Shown piece by piece: positions 6,068 through 7,807 of a stretch of 7,807 nucleotides of DNA. The notes below the pieces were generated by a model. The model was not told the origin of the DNA, did no database searches, and saw nothing but the letters and a program-made list of their open reading frames with translations. The stretch is from SURF-24 sp964537965 (GTDB lineage: Bacteria; Bacteroidota; Ignavibacteria; Ignavibacteriales; SURF-24): positions 1 through 7,807 of the forward strand of contig CAZIDB010000219.1 of assembly GCA_964537965.1 (NCBI GenBank). Reading direction: 5' to 3'. A program made the translations under genes and the position numbers. The number at the start of each line of letters is the position of its first letter. Positions within the stretch are counted from its first letter, which is position 1.

Positions 6068-7807
6068 ATGGCAGATTTAATTACAATGACTTTAAATAGG
6101 CAGAACAGCAAGTTTTTAATATTGACGGTTTATTTTTTTATAACCGCAATTGCGTATTCACAAACCATTAGTTTTAATAAGAGTGATCTTAACGGAGTGA
6201 GTCTGTATTATCCTACTTCTTTGCAGTTCGGTCCGGATGGCAGGTTATACATTGCTCAGGTAGACGGTACAATAAAAGTCTTAACTGTAGTAAGGAATTA
6301 TAAAAACAATTACTCAGTAGTAAAGACTGAGACAATTAATGAAATAAGAAAAATTGTTAATCATGATGATGACGGGAAATTAAATACAAACGTAACAAAA
6401 CGACAGATTACCGGAATATTAGTTAAAGGAACTGCCGAAAATCCGGTTATTTATGTTTCATCAAGCGATCCAAGAGTTGGCGCCGGTTTAACTGGTAACG
6501 ATGTTAACCTTGATACAAATTCCGGCATAGTCTCAAAATTGATCTGGGATGGAACAAAGTGGATAAGGATTGATCTTGTTCGTGGTTTACCAAGATCTGA
6601 AGAAAATCATTCACCGAATGGAATGGCATTGGATGAAGCTAACGGTATCCTTTACCTTGCTATGGGTGGGCATACAAATATGGGTGCTTTATCTGCTAAC
6701 TTAGCATTTTTGCCGGAGTTTGCGCTGTCTGCTGCAATCTTATCTATTGATCTTAAAGTTATTGGTGAGACTACTTATGATCTTCCTACTCTTGATGATG
6801 AAGACAGACCAGGTGTTGATGATGAGAACGATCCTTTTGGCGGTAACGATGGAAAAAACCAGGCAGTGATTGTACCGGGCGGACCTGTGCAGGTTTATTC
6901 ACCGGGTTATAGAAATCCTTATGATATTTTAATTGCCAGATCGGGAAAAATGTATGCGGTTGATAACGGCTCAAATGCAGGCTGGGGAGGAGCACCTACA
7001 GATTGCTCAAATGATACTGTTGAGGGCGGAAAATCTTATCCGGATGGATTGCATTTAATATCAAAGGATTACTATGGTGGGCATCCCAACCTTGCAAGGG
7101 CAAGCAGGTCAAATACTTTTAATATTACTAATCCGCAGTCTCCAATTCCTGTTGGTTATGATGATCCGAGACAATGCAATTACTTAATTCCCGGTGTGGA
7201 AAACTTTACATTGGTAACTTTCCCTGAATCGACTAATGGGCTAAGTGAATATACAGCTACTAATTTTAACGGTGAGATGAAAGGGAATTTACTTGCTGCA
7301 GGTTTTGATGGCAGAGTTTATAGAATTATTCTGAACGAATCCGGTGATTCTGTTGTACCTGATGGAAAGATTGAACTCTTTTCAAATTTTGGCGAAAGAC
7401 CACTTGATCTTGTCGCACAATCCGATGACGATATTTTTCCCGGGACAATATGGGTTGCAAATCTTATAAGTAATACTATAACTATTTTCGAACCTAATGA
7501 TGTTAATTCATGTGATATATCTGATCCATTAGCTGATGCTGATGGTGACGGATATTCAAACCAGGATGAACAATTAAACATAAGTGATCCATGCTCTCCG
7601 GCTTCTATTCCGGAAGATTGGGATAAGGATAAAGTTTCTGATCTGCTGGATGCTGATGATGATAATGACGGATTACCTGATACTTCCGATCTCTTTGCGC
7701 TTGATAATAAAAATGGTGAGACTACTAAAATTCCGTTTATACGTACCTGGAATAATGATGACTTACAACAGGGTGGAATTATGAGTATGGGTTTTACCGG
7801 ACTGATG
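6068..7807 (+). CDS. Secreted glucose/sorbosone-dehydrogenase-like beta-propeller protein with thrombospondin type 3 repeats, partial
   Basis: The first 580 residues of a large protein are present and the frame is open at the right edge. The ATG at 6068 has an AGG box five bases upstream; an in-frame ATG at 6086 is an alternative. A signal peptide follows (hydrophobic core FLILTVYFFITAIA, about 16-29, probable cleavage after YSQ). Residues about 45-480 form a beta-propeller of the PQQ-dependent sugar dehydrogenase type, opening with PTSLQFGPDGRLYIAQVDG. Histidine 181 in EENHSPNGMALD and Arg282-Asn283 in SPGYRNPYDI match positions that bind PQQ or act in catalysis in soluble glucose dehydrogenase. 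An acidic, possibly calcium-binding loop sits near 236-262 (LDDEDRPGVDDENDPFGGND). Two Asp-rich thrombospondin type 3-like stretches follow, ADADGDGYS (489-497) and DWDKDKVSDLLDADDDND (517-534). Close relatives in Bacteroidota are often over 1000 residues, with further sugar-binding or Ig-like domains and a secretion tail. That part is not visible here, and enzyme activity is unproven. Confidence 0.85.
   Translation, partial: MADLITMTLNRQNSKFLILTVYFFITAIAYSQTISFNKSDLNGVSLYYPTSLQFGPDGRLYIAQVDGTIKVLTVVRNYKNNYSVVKTETINEIRKIVNHDDDGKLNTNVTKRQITGILVKGTAENPVIYVSSSDPRVGAGLTGNDVNLDTNSGIVSKLIWDGTKWIRIDLVRGLPRSEENHSPNGMALDEANGILYLAMGGHTNMGALSANLAFLPEFALSAAILSIDLKVIGETTYDLPTLDDEDRPGVDDENDPFGGNDGKNQAVIVPGGPVQVYSPGYRNPYDILIARSGKMYAVDNGSNAGWGGAPTDCSNDTVEGGKSYPDGLHLISKDYYGGHPNLARASRSNTFNITNPQSPIPVGYDDPRQCNYLIPGVENFTLVTFPESTNGLSEYTATNFNGEMKGNLLAAGFDGRVYRIILNESGDSVVPDGKIELFSNFGERPLDLVAQSDDDIFPGTIWVANLISNTITIFEPNDVNSCDISDPLADADGDGYSNQDEQLNISDPCSPASIPEDWDKDKVSDLLDADDDNDGLPDTSDLFALDNKNGETTKIPFIRTWNNDDLQQGGIMSMGFTGLM

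Noticed and set aside
7584..7784. A 66-codon plus-strand ORF inside the propeller gene.
   Set aside because: It is another frame of the Asp-rich repeat region, whose real frame is open throughout.

Overview
The window is AT-rich and reads as ordinary chromosomal DNA from a member of the Bacteroidota/Ignavibacteria (FCB) group, with Ignavibacteriales my preferred guess. The clues are signal peptides ending in -SQ or -GQ, a YwqK-type repeat protein carrying a TonB C-terminal domain, a very large secreted propeller protein with thrombospondin type 3 repeats, a periplasmic multiheme cytochrome, and a possible TAnnTTTG promoter box. The taxonomic call is inference from gene style. No rRNA, tRNA, CRISPR array, insertion sequence or phage gene was seen.

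Layout. (1) 1-1113, minus: the N-terminal 371 codons of an exported pentaheme c-type cytochrome that runs off the left edge. (2) 1276-2514, minus: a complete MgtC/SapB-DUF4010 inner-membrane protein. (3) 2706-3581, plus: a secreted protein with four exact-register 24-residue YwqK/MORN-like repeats followed by a TonB C-terminal-like domain. (4) 5724-3646, minus: a two-gene operon with a membrane-bound NfeD/ClpP-class serine protease first and its usual partner, a slipin (stomatin-like SPFH protein), 15 bases downstream. (5) 5725-6067: a divergent intergenic region with a promoter-like TTGACA box and one doubtful 36-codon ORF. (6) 6068 to the right edge, plus: the first 580 residues of a secreted glucose/sorbosone-dehydrogenase-like beta-propeller followed by calcium-type Asp repeats.

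How the genes relate. The only clear functional unit is the NfeD-slipin pair, a membrane quality-control or membrane-domain module known from archaea and bacteria. The other genes look like separate transcription units, mostly for the cell envelope: periplasmic electron transfer, an inner-membrane protein of unknown transport role, a periplasmic repeat protein and a large secreted protein. I saw no convincing new multi-gene system. The points most worth a second look are the CX3CH heme site in the cytochrome, the repeat-TonB_C fusion with a cleavable signal peptide, and the small basic ORF in the leader of the propeller gene.
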